Source: VFZN01 sp963709325
GTDB lineage: Bacteria > Acidobacteriota > Vicinamibacteria > Vicinamibacterales > UBA2999
Direction: 5' to 3'
Length of the DNA stretch: 64,000 bases
Assembly (NCBI GenBank): GCA_963709325.1
Contig: CAVPVV010000001.1
Location: 248,001 to 312,000 of the forward strand
Positions 43,425-51,162 of this stretch are shown here, piece by piece. The translations under genes and the position numbers were made by a program. The notes beneath the pieces were generated by a model, which saw nothing but the letters and a program-made list of their open reading frames with translations, was not told the origin of the DNA and made no database searches. Every line of letters begins with the position of its first letter. The first letter of the stretch is position 1.

Positions 43425-43624
43425 CCGAGGCCGAAGGGACGGTGACGGAGCTGCTGCCGAGCGACCTCGTCAAGGTGGTCCTCGCCGGCGGCACGCACCA
43501 GGTGATCGCGCATCACGCGGACCCGGTGCGACGGAATTACGTGAGGCTGGTGGTTGGCGATCGCGTGCGGGTGGCGTTGATGCCGCGAGACCTTGGTCGC
43601 GGGCGCGTAATCGAGAAGCTGTAG
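43421..43624 (+). CDS. infA: Translation initiation factor IF-1
   Basis: A 67-residue OB-fold IF-1, which occupies the A site during initiation. It aligns with E. coli IF-1 through EGTVTELLPSDLVKVVLAGG, then RRNYVRLVVGDRVRVALMP and GRGRVIEKL. It lacks the first few residues of the E. coli protein and starts at the GTG (43421) overlapping the map stop. The TSPYD-type KGRI motif is altered to DLGRGRVI. Confidence 0.9.
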   Translation: MTEAEGTVTELLPSDLVKVVLAGGTHQVIAHHADPVRRNYVRLVVGDRVRVALMPRDLGRGRVIEKL

Positions 43625-43637
43625 CGACAAGCTGTAG
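43616..43637. repeat. 13-bp tandem duplication across the infA stop codon
   Basis: AAGCTGTAG occurs at 43616-43624 and again at 43629-43637, with CGAC between, giving a 13-bp period. The first copy contains the infA stop codon TAG. It looks like a small slippage duplication of the gene end, similar in placement to the arrays that start at other stop codons. Confidence 0.7.
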
Positions 43638-43646
43638 AGGGATGCG

Positions 43647-43760
43647 ATGAAGGTACGAGCGTCAGTCAAGAAGATCTGCGACAAGTGCAAGATCGTGCGC
43701 CGTCGCGGCATCGTGCGGGTGATCTGCACGAACCAGAAGCACAAGCAGCGGCAAGGATAA
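43647..43760 (+). CDS. rpmJ: 50S ribosomal protein L36
   Basis: A 37-residue zinc-ribbon L36 starting MKVRASVKKICDKCKIVRRR. The ligands are C11, C14, C27 and H32. The length is the standard short form. It starts at ATG 43647 with AGAGGG about 7 nt upstream and ends 11 nt before rpsM. Confidence 0.96.
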   Translation: MKVRASVKKICDKCKIVRRRGIVRVICTNQKHKQRQG

Positions 43761-43771
43761 GGCGAGGACCT

Positions 43772-44146
43772 ATGGCACGTATTTCAGGTGTCGATCTGCC
43801 GCGCAACAAGCGCGTCGAGATCGGGCTCACGTACATCTACGGGATCGGGCGGTTCCGCTCGAACCGGATCCTCGACACGGCCGGGGTGAGCCCGGACATC
43901 CGGGTCAAGGACCTGACCGACGACGACGTCCGGAAGATCAGCCGGGTGATCGAGGAGCAGGGCGGAGTGGAGGGCGATCTGCGCAAGGAGATCTCGCTCA
44001 ACATCAAGCGGCTCATCGAGATCGGCAGCTTCCGGGGGGCCAGGCACCGCCGCAACCTGCCGGTCCGCGGGCAGCGCACGCGCACCAACGCGCGGACACG
44101 GAAGGGACCGCGCAAGGGTGCGGTCGCCAAGAAGAAGACGGTATAG
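43772..44146 (+). CDS. rpsM: 30S ribosomal protein S13
   Basis: A 124-residue S13 of the 30S head, bridging to the 50S subunit. It begins MARISGVDLPRNKRVEIGLT and includes GSFRGARHRRNLPVRGQRTR then TNARTRKGPRKGAVAKKK. GCGAGGA lies 4-10 nt before the ATG at 43772. In E. coli the S4 repressor site precedes this gene; no obvious equivalent is present in the 11-nt spacer here. Confidence 0.97.
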   Translation: MARISGVDLPRNKRVEIGLTYIYGIGRFRSNRILDTAGVSPDIRVKDLTDDDVRKISRVIEEQGGVEGDLRKEISLNIKRLIEIGSFRGARHRRNLPVRGQRTRTNARTRKGPRKGAVAKKKTV

Positions 44147-44153
44147 GTAGGCC

Positions 44154-44588
44154 ATGGCAAAAGCAGAGACGACCGGCGCCGGGGCGGCAAAGGAAACCAC
44201 CCGCAAGAAGAAGACGTTCAAGAAGCGCGGCGAGAAGCGGATCGTGCACCACGGGTTCGTGCACATCCAGGCCTCGTTCAACAACACCCTGGTGACCATT
44301 ACCGACGCCGAAGGCGCGGTGGTGTCGTGGTCGAGCGCTGGCGCGATCGGGTTCAAGGGCTCGCGCAAGGGGACGCCGTTTGCCGCGACCCAGGCGGCGC
44401 TGACCGCGACCAACGCCGCCAAGACCTTCGGCATGCGCTCGTGCGACGTGCTGGTCAAGGGCCCGGGGTCGGGCCGCGAATCGGCGATCCGGGCCCTGTC
44501 GACGGCGGGGCTCGAGGTGAAGTCGATCCGCGACGTCACCCCGATCCCGCACAACGGATGCCGGCCGCCGAAGCGGCGGCGCGTGTAA
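44154..44588 (+). CDS. rpsK: 30S ribosomal protein S11
   Basis: A 144-residue S11 of the platform, near the Shine-Dalgarno helix. Motifs are GFVHIQASFNNTLVTITDAE, the GFKGSRKGTPFAATQAA segment and NGCRPPKRRRV. The N-terminus has a basic extension (KETTRKKKTFKKRGEKR) that makes it longer than E. coli S11 (129). It starts 7 nt after rpsM. Confidence 0.97.
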   Translation: MAKAETTGAGAAKETTRKKKTFKKRGEKRIVHHGFVHIQASFNNTLVTITDAEGAVVSWSSAGAIGFKGSRKGTPFAATQAALTATNAAKTFGMRSCDVLVKGPGSGRESAIRALSTAGLEVKSIRDVTPIPHNGCRPPKRRRV

Positions 44589-44613
44589 CTGCGACTGAGA
44601 AGGATCGATATTC

Positions 44614-45240
44614 ATGGCTCGTTACAACGGACCTGTCTGCCGCCTGTGCCGCCGCGAGGGGATGAAGCTGTTCCTCAAGGGCGAGCGCTGCTACACCGAG
44701 AAGTGCGCGATCGAGAAGCGCAACATGCCGCCCGGCCAGCACGGCCGCGCCCGCAAGGCGAAGATGGTCGGCTACGCCGTGCAGCTGCGCGAGAAGCAGA
44801 AGGTGAAGCGCATCTACGGCGTGCTCGAGGACCAGTTCCGCGGCTACTTCGAACAGGCCGATCGGACCCGCGGGATCACCGGCGAAACGCTGCTCCAGCT
44901 CCTGGAACGGAGGCTCGACAACGCCATCTACCGCCTCGGCTTCGCGACCTCGCGGCCGCAGGCCCGGCAGCTCGTGCGCCACGGCCACTTCCTGGTCAAC
45001 GGGAAGAAGGTCAACATCCCGTCCTACTCGCTCAAGGCGGGTGACGTGGTGACGGTGAGGGAGAGCAGCCGCGAGAACCTGTCGATCCTGCACGCGATCG
45101 AGGAGGTCAAGGGCCGCGGCGTGCCCGAGTGGCTCTCCCTCGATGGGCAGATGGGCGGCAAGGTGATGTCGATGCCGACCCGCGAGCAGATCAACCTGCC
45201 GGTGCAGGAGCAGCTGATCGTCGAGCTCTACAGCAAGTAG
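44614..45240 (+). CDS. rpsD: 30S ribosomal protein S4, zinc-binding form
   Basis: A 208-residue S4, a 16S assembly initiator and, in E. coli and B. subtilis, a translational autoregulator. The N-terminus has C9, C12, C26 and C31, the zinc-binding form. The S4 RNA-binding domain follows (RRLDNAIYRLGFATSRPQAR and HGHFLVNGKKVNIPS). It ends EQLIVELYSK. Directly downstream is an interlocking inverted-repeat structure before rpoA, which S4 could recognise. Confidence 0.97.
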   Translation: MARYNGPVCRLCRREGMKLFLKGERCYTEKCAIEKRNMPPGQHGRARKAKMVGYAVQLREKQKVKRIYGVLEDQFRGYFEQADRTRGITGETLLQLLERRLDNAIYRLGFATSRPQARQLVRHGHFLVNGKKVNIPSYSLKAGDVVTVRESSRENLSILHAIEEVKGRGVPEWLSLDGQMGGKVMSMPTREQINLPVQEQLIVELYSK

Positions 45241-45256
45241 ACGGCACACAAGCCAC

Positions 45257-45337
45257 GTTCCCGGCCCGCAGCTCTTCAGACCTGCAGCGGGAGGCCGGGA
45301 ACCATAACCCGCAGGTCTGGAGGCCGGGCTGCCGGCC
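45257..45337 (+). promoter_or_regulatory. Interlocking inverted repeats with pseudoknot topology before rpoA
   Basis: Stem 1: GTTCCCGGCC (45257-45266) pairs perfectly with GGCCGGGAAC (45293-45302). Stem 2: CAGACCTGC (45277-45285) pairs perfectly with GCAGGTCTG (45311-45319). The 5' arm of stem 2 lies in the loop of stem 1 and its 3' arm lies downstream, so both can form only as an H-type pseudoknot (loops of 10, 7 and 8 nt). A third hairpin, GGCCGG-GCTG-CCGGCC (45322-45337), follows, and GGAGGCCGGG is directly repeated at 45290 and 45319, giving stem 1 an alternative partner. The structure ends 7 nt before the rpoA Shine-Dalgarno. Confidence 0.6.
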
Positions 45338-45358
45338 CGTTGGCGAAAGGACATGACT

Positions 45359-46339
<981 letters not shown>

Positions 46340-46393
46340 TGGAGCGTATCCACGATTCCCTGCGCACTGGCAGAAGGCTCGGGGAGCGGTCGC

Positions 46394-46416
46394 CGGCCGT
46401 TCCGTAGGAACGGCCG
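46394..46416 (+). promoter_or_regulatory. Hairpin in the rpoA-rplQ spacer
   Basis: CGGCCGTTCC (46394-46403) pairs perfectly with GGAACGGCCG (46407-46416) over a 3-nt loop, followed by CTTTATC. The 10-bp stem with a short T-tract looks like a weak or partial terminator that would reduce L17 relative to alpha, or an RNA end-protecting structure. The spacer is 112 nt and has no gene. Confidence 0.5.
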
Positions 46417-46451
46417 CTTTATCAACCACAGGCACATTCCATTAGGATCGT

Positions 46452-47063
46452 ATGCGTCACCGTAATGCACACCGGAAGCTCGGCCGGGTCTCCGAGCATC
46501 GCATCGCGTTGCTGCGCAACCAGGCGACCGCGCTGCTGCTGCACGAGCGGATCGAGACCACTCTGCCGAAGGCCAAGGAACTGCGGCCGTTCGTCGAGCG
46601 GATCATCACGATCGCCAAGCGCGGTGTGAAGGCCGCCGATCCGAAGGGGCGGACGCTCTCGGCGCGCCGCCTTGTCATGCGCGACGTTCACAACGAGGAT
46701 GTGGTCACGAAGCTGTTCGACAGTCTCGCGCCGCGTTTTGCGGAGCGGCCGGGCGGTTATACCCGGATCCTCAAGCTGGGACACCGCCGCGGTGACGCCG
46801 CCGAAGTGGCGCAGATCGAGCTGATCGGCAGCGAATACGACCCGAAGAAGGCCGAGGCCGAACGCAAGGCAGCCGAGGAGGCCGCTCAGTCCGAAGCCGG
46901 CAAGGGCCAGAAGACGGTCGGCGACCGCCTCCGCGCCGCGGCGCAGCGGCTGCGCGGCGGCAAGAAGGATCAGGGCGACGGAGGGGCGAAGGCGAAGGCC
47001 TCGAAGCCTTCCCGGGCCGCCGCGAAGAAGTCCACGACGCCGCGCAAGGCCGGCGGGTCGTAA
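46452..47063 (+). CDS. rplQ: 50S ribosomal protein L17 with long basic tail
   Basis: A 203-residue L17, a protein at the tunnel exit side of the 50S subunit. The first 125 residues are typical (MRHRNAHRKLGRVSEHRIAL, ALLLHERIETTLPKAKELRP, RPGGYTRILKLGHRRGD). About 75 extra residues follow, rich in Ala, Lys and Gly (AERKAAEEAAQ, KAKASKPSRAAAKKS), absent from E. coli L17 (127). The tail is probably disordered. The gene ends the alpha operon and is followed by the longest heptamer array and a strong terminator. Confidence 0.95.
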   Translation: MRHRNAHRKLGRVSEHRIALLRNQATALLLHERIETTLPKAKELRPFVERIITIAKRGVKAADPKGRTLSARRLVMRDVHNEDVVTKLFDSLAPRFAERPGGYTRILKLGHRRGDAAEVAQIELIGSEYDPKKAEAERKAAEEAAQSEAGKGQKTVGDRLRAAAQRLRGGKKDQGDGGAKAKASKPSRAAAKKSTTPRKAGGS

Positions 47064-47067
47064 AGCC

Positions 47068-47117
47068 AAGGCAGAAGGCACAAGGCAGCAAGGCAGAAGG
47101 CAGAAGGCAGAAGGCAG
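47068..47117. repeat. AAGGCAG heptamer array after rplQ
   Basis: Seven copies of AAGGCAG (one is AAGGCAC), with one extra C after the third, begin 4 nt after the rplQ stop. This is the longest array in the window. The last unit is also the 5' part of the terminator stem at 47111-47145. Confidence 0.92.
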
Positions 47118-47145
47118 AAGGGGAGCAGCCCTCCTCTTCTGCCTT
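47111..47145 (+). terminator. Terminator of the alpha operon
   Basis: A 15-bp stem pairs 47111-47125 (AAGGCAGAAGGGGAG) with 47131-47145 (CTCCTCTTCTGCCTT), with a single G-U pair and a 5-nt loop. T-rich sequence follows (TTTTGCGTTTT). The 5' arm is drawn from the heptamer array and the 3' arm is an inverted copy of its unit. Confidence 0.88.
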
Positions 47146-47248
47146 TTGCGTTTTGGCGGTCGCCTTGACATACTGACCGCATCGGGGGAGCCGTCCCCGC
47201 TTCCAGACGCGCAGCCGCCTCCCGGCCTGGCGCGTCTCAACGATCAGC

Positions 47249-49153
47249 ATGTCCCGAGTTCTGCCACGTCTGCTGCTCGTCCTGTTTGCGGTGTCGGCCA
47301 CGCTCGCCGCCCAGCAGCCGGCCCCCGCTCCGTCGCCCACGCCACCCCAGGAGCCCGCGCCGGCGGGACAGCAACCGCCGCCGGCCTCGCCCGACCAGCC
47401 GACCTTCCGGGCTGGCGCCGAACTGGTGCGGGTTGACGTCTCGGTCACCGGCCGCAACGACCAGCCCGTCGCCGATCTCCAGGCCGCCGACTTCACCGTC
47501 ACCGAAGACGACATCCCGCAGACGGTCCAGACCGTGCAGTTCATCAAGCTCGACGGTCAGCGGAAGGAGAACACTGGCGAGTCGCTGCAGATTCGCGGCC
47601 TCAGCCAGGCGCTCGTCGAGGCGGCGAAAGACGACGTGCGGCTGTTCGCGATCTTTCTCGACGACTACCACATCGACCGGGTTCCAAGCATCACTATCCC
47701 GCTGCGCGAGGCGCTCAAGGGCTTCATCGAGCAATTGCAGCCGACCGACCTGGTGGTGCTGATGGATCCGCTGACCACCCTCGACAGCCTGCGGTACACG
47801 CGCGACAAGCAGTACCTGCTCGACCGGATCGCCAAGTTCGAGGGACGGCGCGGCGAGCTGTTTCCCGTGCGGAGCGCGGTCGAGGAGGCGCAGTTGAGTC
47901 AGCGTAATGTCTGGGAGCTGCGTGCGGCGGTGTCGCTCTCGGCGCTCGAGGCGATCATCACGCACTTCGGCGGGCTGCGCGAGGGACGCAAGTCGGTGCT
48001 GTTCGTCAGCGAGGGACCGCCGGTCGGCATGCCGGGGAGCGCGGTCTATCCGCGGCTCGAAGCGGCGCTGCAGGCGGCGAACCGCGGCAACGTCACCGTT
48101 CACGTGCTCGACCCGCGGCCGCTCGGTTCGGCGCCGTTCGGCGGCGCGGAGTCGCTGCGGCGCCTCTCGGCCGAGACCGGTGGCCGCGCCATCGTCAATA
48201 CCAACAACCCGGAGCAGGGGCTGAAGGAAGTTCTGGCCGACGCCAGCGCTTACTATCTCGTCGGCTATGCGCCGACCCGGCAGCTGTCGGACGGCAAGTT
48301 CCACAAGATCAACGTCAGGGTGAAGCGGCCTGGCGTGCGCGTCTCGGCTCGGCGCGGCTACTGGGCGCCGAGCGAGGCGGAGACGAATCCACCGCCCGAG
48401 GCGCCGCCGGATCCGGCGCTGGCCGGGGCGCTGCGCGAGCTCGTCGCGCCCGGCGCGCCTGGCGGCCCGGACCGTCGCGTCATCGAGATGTGGGTCGGCA
48501 GCGAGCCGGCCGACTACGGGCTGTCCACCGTCCGGGTCGCGTGGGAAGCGGTGAATCGCGGCGCTTCCGACACCCCGGTCACGGTCGAAGTGGAGCCGGT
48601 GACGCGGACCGGCACGTCGCTCTACCCGGCGCAGACGATTCGCACCGGGCCGAAGGAAGGCGACGTGCCGAGCGTCGCCTCGTTCAACCTGAAGCCGGGT
48701 CCGGCCGCCCTCAAGGTGACGCTGCGATCCGCCGGCGGCGCGGTGATCGATCGCTGGACGCAGTCGCTGGCGGTGCCGAACTACGCCGAGGCGGCGCTGA
48801 AGATCGGAACGGCACGCGTGTTCCGGACCCGCACGCTCGCCGAGTCGAAGGCATTCGAGGCCGACTCGGACCCGACTCCGACCGCATCGCGCCGCTTCCA
48901 TCGGACCGATCGTCTCGTCATCGACGTGCCGTTCACGTCGGATCTCGGCGAGCCGACCGTCGAAGCCAAGCTCACCAACCGCGACGGCAAGGAGCTGGCG
49001 ACGCTGCCGCTCGCGAAGGGAGGCCCCGGTGGCATGGCCCGCGTCATCCTCCCGCTCGCCTCGCTGGCGCCGAGTACCTACACGGTGCGCGTACAGGTGA
49101 ACACCGGGACTCACACCGGCGCGCAAGCGGTCGCCTTCACGGTGTCGCAGTGA
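47249..49153 (+). CDS. Secreted VWFA-domain protein
   Basis: A 634-residue protein with a signal peptide (LLLVLFAVSATLAAQ) and a proline-rich linker. Residues around 60-110 read FRAGAELVRVDVSVTGRNDQ, the N-terminal motif of the VWFA-related proteins abundant in Acidobacteriota. A von Willebrand A-like domain follows, with DVRLFAIFLDDYHID in place of a standard DxSxS metal site, and SVLFVSEGPPVG later. The C-terminal part is beta-rich. The family's role is unknown; protein-protein contacts in the periplasm or on the surface are likely. It overlaps the next gene by four bases (GTGA). The upstream TTGACA at 47165 lacks a good -10 box. Confidence 0.82.
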   Translation: MSRVLPRLLLVLFAVSATLAAQQPAPAPSPTPPQEPAPAGQQPPPASPDQPTFRAGAELVRVDVSVTGRNDQPVADLQAADFTVTEDDIPQTVQTVQFIKLDGQRKENTGESLQIRGLSQALVEAAKDDVRLFAIFLDDYHIDRVPSITIPLREALKGFIEQLQPTDLVVLMDPLTTLDSLRYTRDKQYLLDRIAKFEGRRGELFPVRSAVEEAQLSQRNVWELRAAVSLSALEAIITHFGGLREGRKSVLFVSEGPPVGMPGSAVYPRLEAALQAANRGNVTVHVLDPRPLGSAPFGGAESLRRLSAETGGRAIVNTNNPEQGLKEVLADASAYYLVGYAPTRQLSDGKFHKINVRVKRPGVRVSARRGYWAPSEAETNPPPEAPPDPALAGALRELVAPGAPGGPDRRVIEMWVGSEPADYGLSTVRVAWEAVNRGASDTPVTVEVEPVTRTGTSLYPAQTIRTGPKEGDVPSVASFNLKPGPAALKVTLRSAGGAVIDRWTQSLAVPNYAEAALKIGTARVFRTRTLAESKAFEADSDPTPTASRRFHRTDRLVIDVPFTSDLGEPTVEAKLTNRDGKELATLPLAKGGPGGMARVILPLASLAPSTYTVRVQVNTGTHTGAQAVAFTVSQ

Positions 49154-50622
49154 CGCCAGGCGACGCAGCGCGTCGCGGGCCTTCGGTGGGCGGCGCTTCG
49201 CGCCGTAAGAGTCTGCTCATTGCTGGCTGGATCGGGCTCGCGCTGATCGCGACGCTCGACGCACAGGCCCCGGCCATCGGCGAAGCCGTCAAGCCGTTCG
49301 TCTCGGTGGACGCCCCGGTGGTAGCGCTCACCAACGCCCGGGTCATCGATGGCACCGGCGCGCCCGCTCGGGACGGGCAGACCATCATCCTGCGCGACGG
49401 CCGGATTGCGGCGATTGGCGACGCGTCGCGCACCGCTGCGCCGGACGGCGCCCATGTCATCGATCTCTCCGGCAAAAGCGTCATTCCCGGCCTGGTGATG
49501 CTGCACGAGCACCTGTATTACCCGGTCGGCCCGGGCGTCTACGGGCAGCTCGGTCAGAGCTTCGCCCGCCTCTACCTCGCCGGCGGCGTCACGACCATGC
49601 GCACCGGCGGGAACATGAACGGGTTCATGGACCTGAACCTGAAGCGCGGCGTCGATGAAGGGCGCGTCGCCGGACCGGCGATGGACGCGACCGCGCCGTA
49701 TGTCAACGGGCCGAACGCCTTCCTGCAGATGCGGTCGATGGCCGACGCCGATGAGGCCCGCAAGCAGGTGGCCTACTGGGCTGACATGGGCGCGACCTCG
49801 TTCAAGGCCTACATGCAGATCTCGCGGGCGCAGCTTGCGGCCGTCGTCGCCGAGGCGCACGCGCGCAGGATGAAGGTGACCGGGCATCTCTGCTCGGTGA
49901 CCTACGCCGAGGCTGCGGAGATCGGCATCGACAACCTGGAGCACGGCTTTTTTGCGGCCACCGATTTCGTGCCCGACAAGCAGCCGGACATCTGTCCGGG
50001 GCAGGCGCGCGGCCAGCAGACCGTCGCGGCACTCGACGAGGCCGCTCCCGCATTTCAGTCACTGGTGAAAAAGCTCGTCGACCGCAAGGTTGCGCTCACC
50101 TCCACGCTGACGATCTTCGAGACTTTCACGCCCGGCCGGCCGCTGCCGCCGGGGCTTGGCGTCCTGCTGCCGCTGCTCAAGGAGCAGTTCGAGCAGAACT
50201 ACCGCCGCACCGCCGAGAACAAGGAGTCCGTCTACCGGACGCTCTTCCCGAAGGCGATGGCGCTGGAGCGCGCGTTCGTCAAAGCCGGCGGGCTGCTGGT
50301 GGCCGGCACCGACCCAACCGGCGGCGGCGGCGTCATCCCGGGCTACTCCAACCAGCGCGCCGTGGAGCTGCTGGCCGATGCCGGTTTCAGCCCGCTCGAG
50401 GCGATCTCGATCGCTACTCGCAACGGCGCGCGCTATCTCGGTCGCGAAGACACGATCGGCACGATCGCGGTCGGCAAGCAGGCCGATCTGGTGGTGCTCG
50501 ACGGCGATCCGTCGCGCACGATTGCCGACATTCGCAAGGTGGACACCGTCTTCCGGCTCGGCGTCGGCTACGATCCGAAGGCCCTGATCACCTCGGTGAC
50601 CGGCCGCGTTGGACTGTGGTGA
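49150..50622 (+). CDS. Secreted amidohydrolase-family enzyme
   Basis: A 490-residue metal-dependent hydrolase with an N-terminal hydrophobic segment (LLIAGWIGLALIATLDAQA). Metal ligands are visible in order: HEH in VMLHEHLYYP, the likely carboxylated lysine in TSFKAYM, His in KVTGHLCSV, His in NLEHGFF and Asp in AGTDPTGGG, a binuclear site. It resembles imidazolonepropionase-like and prolidase-like amidohydrolases. The substrate, perhaps a dipeptide or cyclic amide, is not evident. The GTG start at 49150 overlaps the VWFA stop, and its own end overlaps the next gene. Confidence 0.85.
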   Translation: MTPGDAARRGPSVGGASRRKSLLIAGWIGLALIATLDAQAPAIGEAVKPFVSVDAPVVALTNARVIDGTGAPARDGQTIILRDGRIAAIGDASRTAAPDGAHVIDLSGKSVIPGLVMLHEHLYYPVGPGVYGQLGQSFARLYLAGGVTTMRTGGNMNGFMDLNLKRGVDEGRVAGPAMDATAPYVNGPNAFLQMRSMADADEARKQVAYWADMGATSFKAYMQISRAQLAAVVAEAHARRMKVTGHLCSVTYAEAAEIGIDNLEHGFFAATDFVPDKQPDICPGQARGQQTVAALDEAAPAFQSLVKKLVDRKVALTSTLTIFETFTPGRPLPPGLGVLLPLLKEQFEQNYRRTAENKESVYRTLFPKAMALERAFVKAGGLLVAGTDPTGGGGVIPGYSNQRAVELLADAGFSPLEAISIATRNGARYLGREDTIGTIAVGKQADLVVLDGDPSRTIADIRKVDTVFRLGVGYDPKALITSVTGRVGLW

Positions 50623-51071
50623 CCGAGCCGCTGACTCCCACCGCCACGCTGGTGGCGGCGTTCCTGTCGAGGACTCTCCCGAAGCCGGCGTGGACGCACG
50701 TGGCGCATCTGCGCGTGGGCTTGTGGCACGTGCACCGCTTCGGGGAGGCCGGCGCGGTGACGGCGTTGCGCGAGCGGATCCCCGCCTACAACGAAGCGGT
50801 CGGAACGGCGAACACCGACTCCTCCGGATATCACGAGACGCTGACCGTCTTCTACGTTCGCCTGATCGCCGACTTTCTGGAGCGCGCGGGCGCTGCGGCT
50901 GACGGTGCCGACGAGGAACTCGAAGCCAGGTTGATCGCAGACTACGGCGCACGCGAGCTGCCGCTCGAGTACTACTCGCGCGATCGTCTCTTCTCGGTCG
51001 AGGCGCGCCGGGGATGGGTCACGCCCGACTTAAAGCTGCTGCCGGAAACCGGCGACCAGATCACCAGATAG
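50619..51071 (+). CDS. Conserved small protein of unknown function
   Basis: A protein of 150 residues starting VTEPLTPTATLVAAFLSRTL. It has WTHVAHLRVGLWHVHRFGEA early and YHETLTVFYVRLIADFLERA in the middle, a pattern I recall from uncharacterised helical proteins of similar length; no catalytic motif is recognised. There is no signal peptide. The GTG at 50619 overlaps the amidohydrolase stop (GTGA); a GTG three bases earlier is also in frame. Its last codons already contain the repeat unit that fills the following spacer. Confidence 0.65.
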   Translation: MTEPLTPTATLVAAFLSRTLPKPAWTHVAHLRVGLWHVHRFGEAGAVTALRERIPAYNEAVGTANTDSSGYHETLTVFYVRLIADFLERAGAAADGADEELEARLIADYGARELPLEYYSRDRLFSVEARRGWVTPDLKLLPETGDQITR

Positions 51072-51160
51072 GTCGCCAGATCACCAAATAGATCGCCAGA
51101 TCGCATGATCGGCAGATTGATCGCCACATCACCAGATCACCAGGTCGCCAGATTCGCGAT
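51054..51160. repeat. GATCRCCA-type octamer array between convergent genes
   Basis: About ten copies of an 8-bp unit (GATCACCA, GATCGCCA, GGTCGCCA and variants, some with a 4-bp insert) run from the last codons of the small unknown gene to the end of the EF-G-like gene. The stop codon TAG of the plus-strand gene is inside it. The 91-nt spacer contains nothing else. It ends with GCGATC, which can pair with GATCGC copies, so hairpins are possible. Confidence 0.75.
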
Positions 51161-51162
51161 CT

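Noticed and set aside
47165..47170. TTGACA as promoter for the VWFA gene
   Set aside because: No TATAAT-like hexamer at 16-18 nt; the only alternatives are weak.
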